DNA of 64,000 bases from contig CAADRB010000005.1 in NCBI GenBank assembly GCA_900708905.1, positions 1,414,861 to 1,478,860 of the forward strand, given 5' to 3'. This stretch comes from Hymenolepis diminuta (lineage: Eukaryota > Platyhelminthes > Cestoda > Cyclophyllidea > Hymenolepididae). Positions 63,066 through 64,000 of the stretch are shown here, piece after piece. The notes beneath the pieces were generated by a model. That model worked only from the letters and a program-made list of their open reading frames with translations, did not search any database and was not told the origin of the DNA. The position numbers were made by a program, and so were the translations under genes. How positions within the stretch are numbered: position 1 is the stretch's first letter; each line of letters opens with the position of its first letter.

Positions 63066-64000
63066 ACAGAAATAAACTGTCACAACCGTTGTGTCCATGT
63101 CAGCATATGACTCCTGCGAAATCTACTCATATTGCTCCCTCTCCCATTTTTCATCTTCTCTTCTTTGCTCCACATCTACTTGAACGATTGCTTGTTTCTT
63201 CTATTCATGCTAATACCCTCACACCCTCCTACTTCCATAGGCATTATTACCTACACGTGGGTATCATTAAAGCATAGCAAAGACCGGCTATTTCCTGTTC
63301 AGACTTGCCGCCACTTATGGAAAGGACGTTTTGCATAATTTGTTTTAACTTGATCCTGATCTTATTGTTACCTGATATCTCGAGAGTCATCTAAATTTCA
63401 TAGTAAGGAGAAATCTTCTCGACTGTTATTAAATATTTACCTAATCTCCGAGAGCTTTGTTATCACAGACCCAAATTGAAAGGTCAATTTTTCTTCTGAA
63501 GTTTTGCCTATTTTAGGACATTTGCCGGCAAAGAGTAATAATTACGCCGTAATTTGGCAAATATAACAATACTTAAAGGAAACTTAGTAGTTCCTTCCAC
63601 ATTTCAGGCCAAAGTATCCTGGTGATCACTTTATTTTGAGTTAATTTAACCCTAATTTTGTCAAAATATAATTTTAAAATCCCGTGTTTATATAATCTAA
63701 TTACAAAATGATACAAAAATTTTATAAACTTTAGTGAGGTATAAATTAAAACGCCCACAACTTTTGAAGAAGAGAAATGACCTTCTTATGGTATGACTTT
63801 TATTCTCACTTTATTTGCAAATAATAATAGCATCTCCCTTTCAATAAAACTAAACTCAACTTTTTACTAGTAAGTGGAGAATTTTTAATTATATGCTATA
63901 ATAGACGCATTTTCATTGAACAAGCATGTTTGTGGTTGAAGTTAATCGTACAGTATAGTTGAGGAAATCACGAAACTAAGTATTTCAGCATTCAAATGAA
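63066..64000. other. Non-coding AT-rich stretch
   Basis: Two overlapping plus-strand open frames (63,089-63,338) are pyrimidine-rich and have no other support. Nothing else recognised. Confidence 0.45.

Noticed and set aside
1..64000. CRISPR array, bacterial operons or ribosome binding sites
   Set aside because: The spliced genes, composition and transposons are eukaryotic, and no regularly spaced direct repeats with unique spacers were seen.

Overview
This window looks like AT-rich nuclear DNA from an invertebrate metazoan. The evidence is spliceosomal introns with GT..AG borders, most of them 63-73 bp long, in two animal-type RhoGAP genes, plus remains of mariner and Ty3/gypsy elements, a tRNA-derived SINE family, a long GATA microsatellite and assembly gaps (N). 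I cannot fix the phylum. A parasitic flatworm or an arthropod would both fit. It is gene-poor: only three loci carry convincing exon structure.

Left part (1-14 kb): two paralogous minus-strand genes (4528-7009 and 11591-13563) encode ARHGAP19-like Rho GTPase-activating proteins of 622 and 565 residues. All exons can be joined in frame at consensus splice sites, and two exons have the same length in both genes (348 and 438 nt). Each gene has three CCAAT/ATTGG boxes in the same orientation pattern 70-155 bp upstream of the ATG, and C-terminal S/T-P-x-K/R motifs. This fits co-regulated mitotic genes. SINE copies lie between them.

Middle part (14-26.9 kb): mostly non-coding sequence with SINE copies, a dispersed repeat (here called R3), a local tandem duplication at 22.3-23.0 kb and one orphan exon-like segment at 20,840-20,945.

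Right part (26.9-59.2 kb): three degenerate collinear copies of a long segment (about 12.2 kb, 14.3 kb and at least 5.8 kb), recognised by about ten anchor blocks that recur in the same order. Inside them lie a wrecked Ty3/gypsy element, LTR-like copies, a dead mariner and simple repeats. No intact gene was recognised in these units.

Far right (59.2-64 kb): a small plus-strand gene for a secreted protein (60,054-60,957). It has a signal-peptide exon, two further exons and a poly(A) signal, but its reading frame is broken in exon 2. The end of the window is repeat-derived or featureless.

Repeat names (R2, R3, R4 and so on) are local labels for this window. All similarity statements come from reading the sequence by eye. 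No alignment or database search was run.
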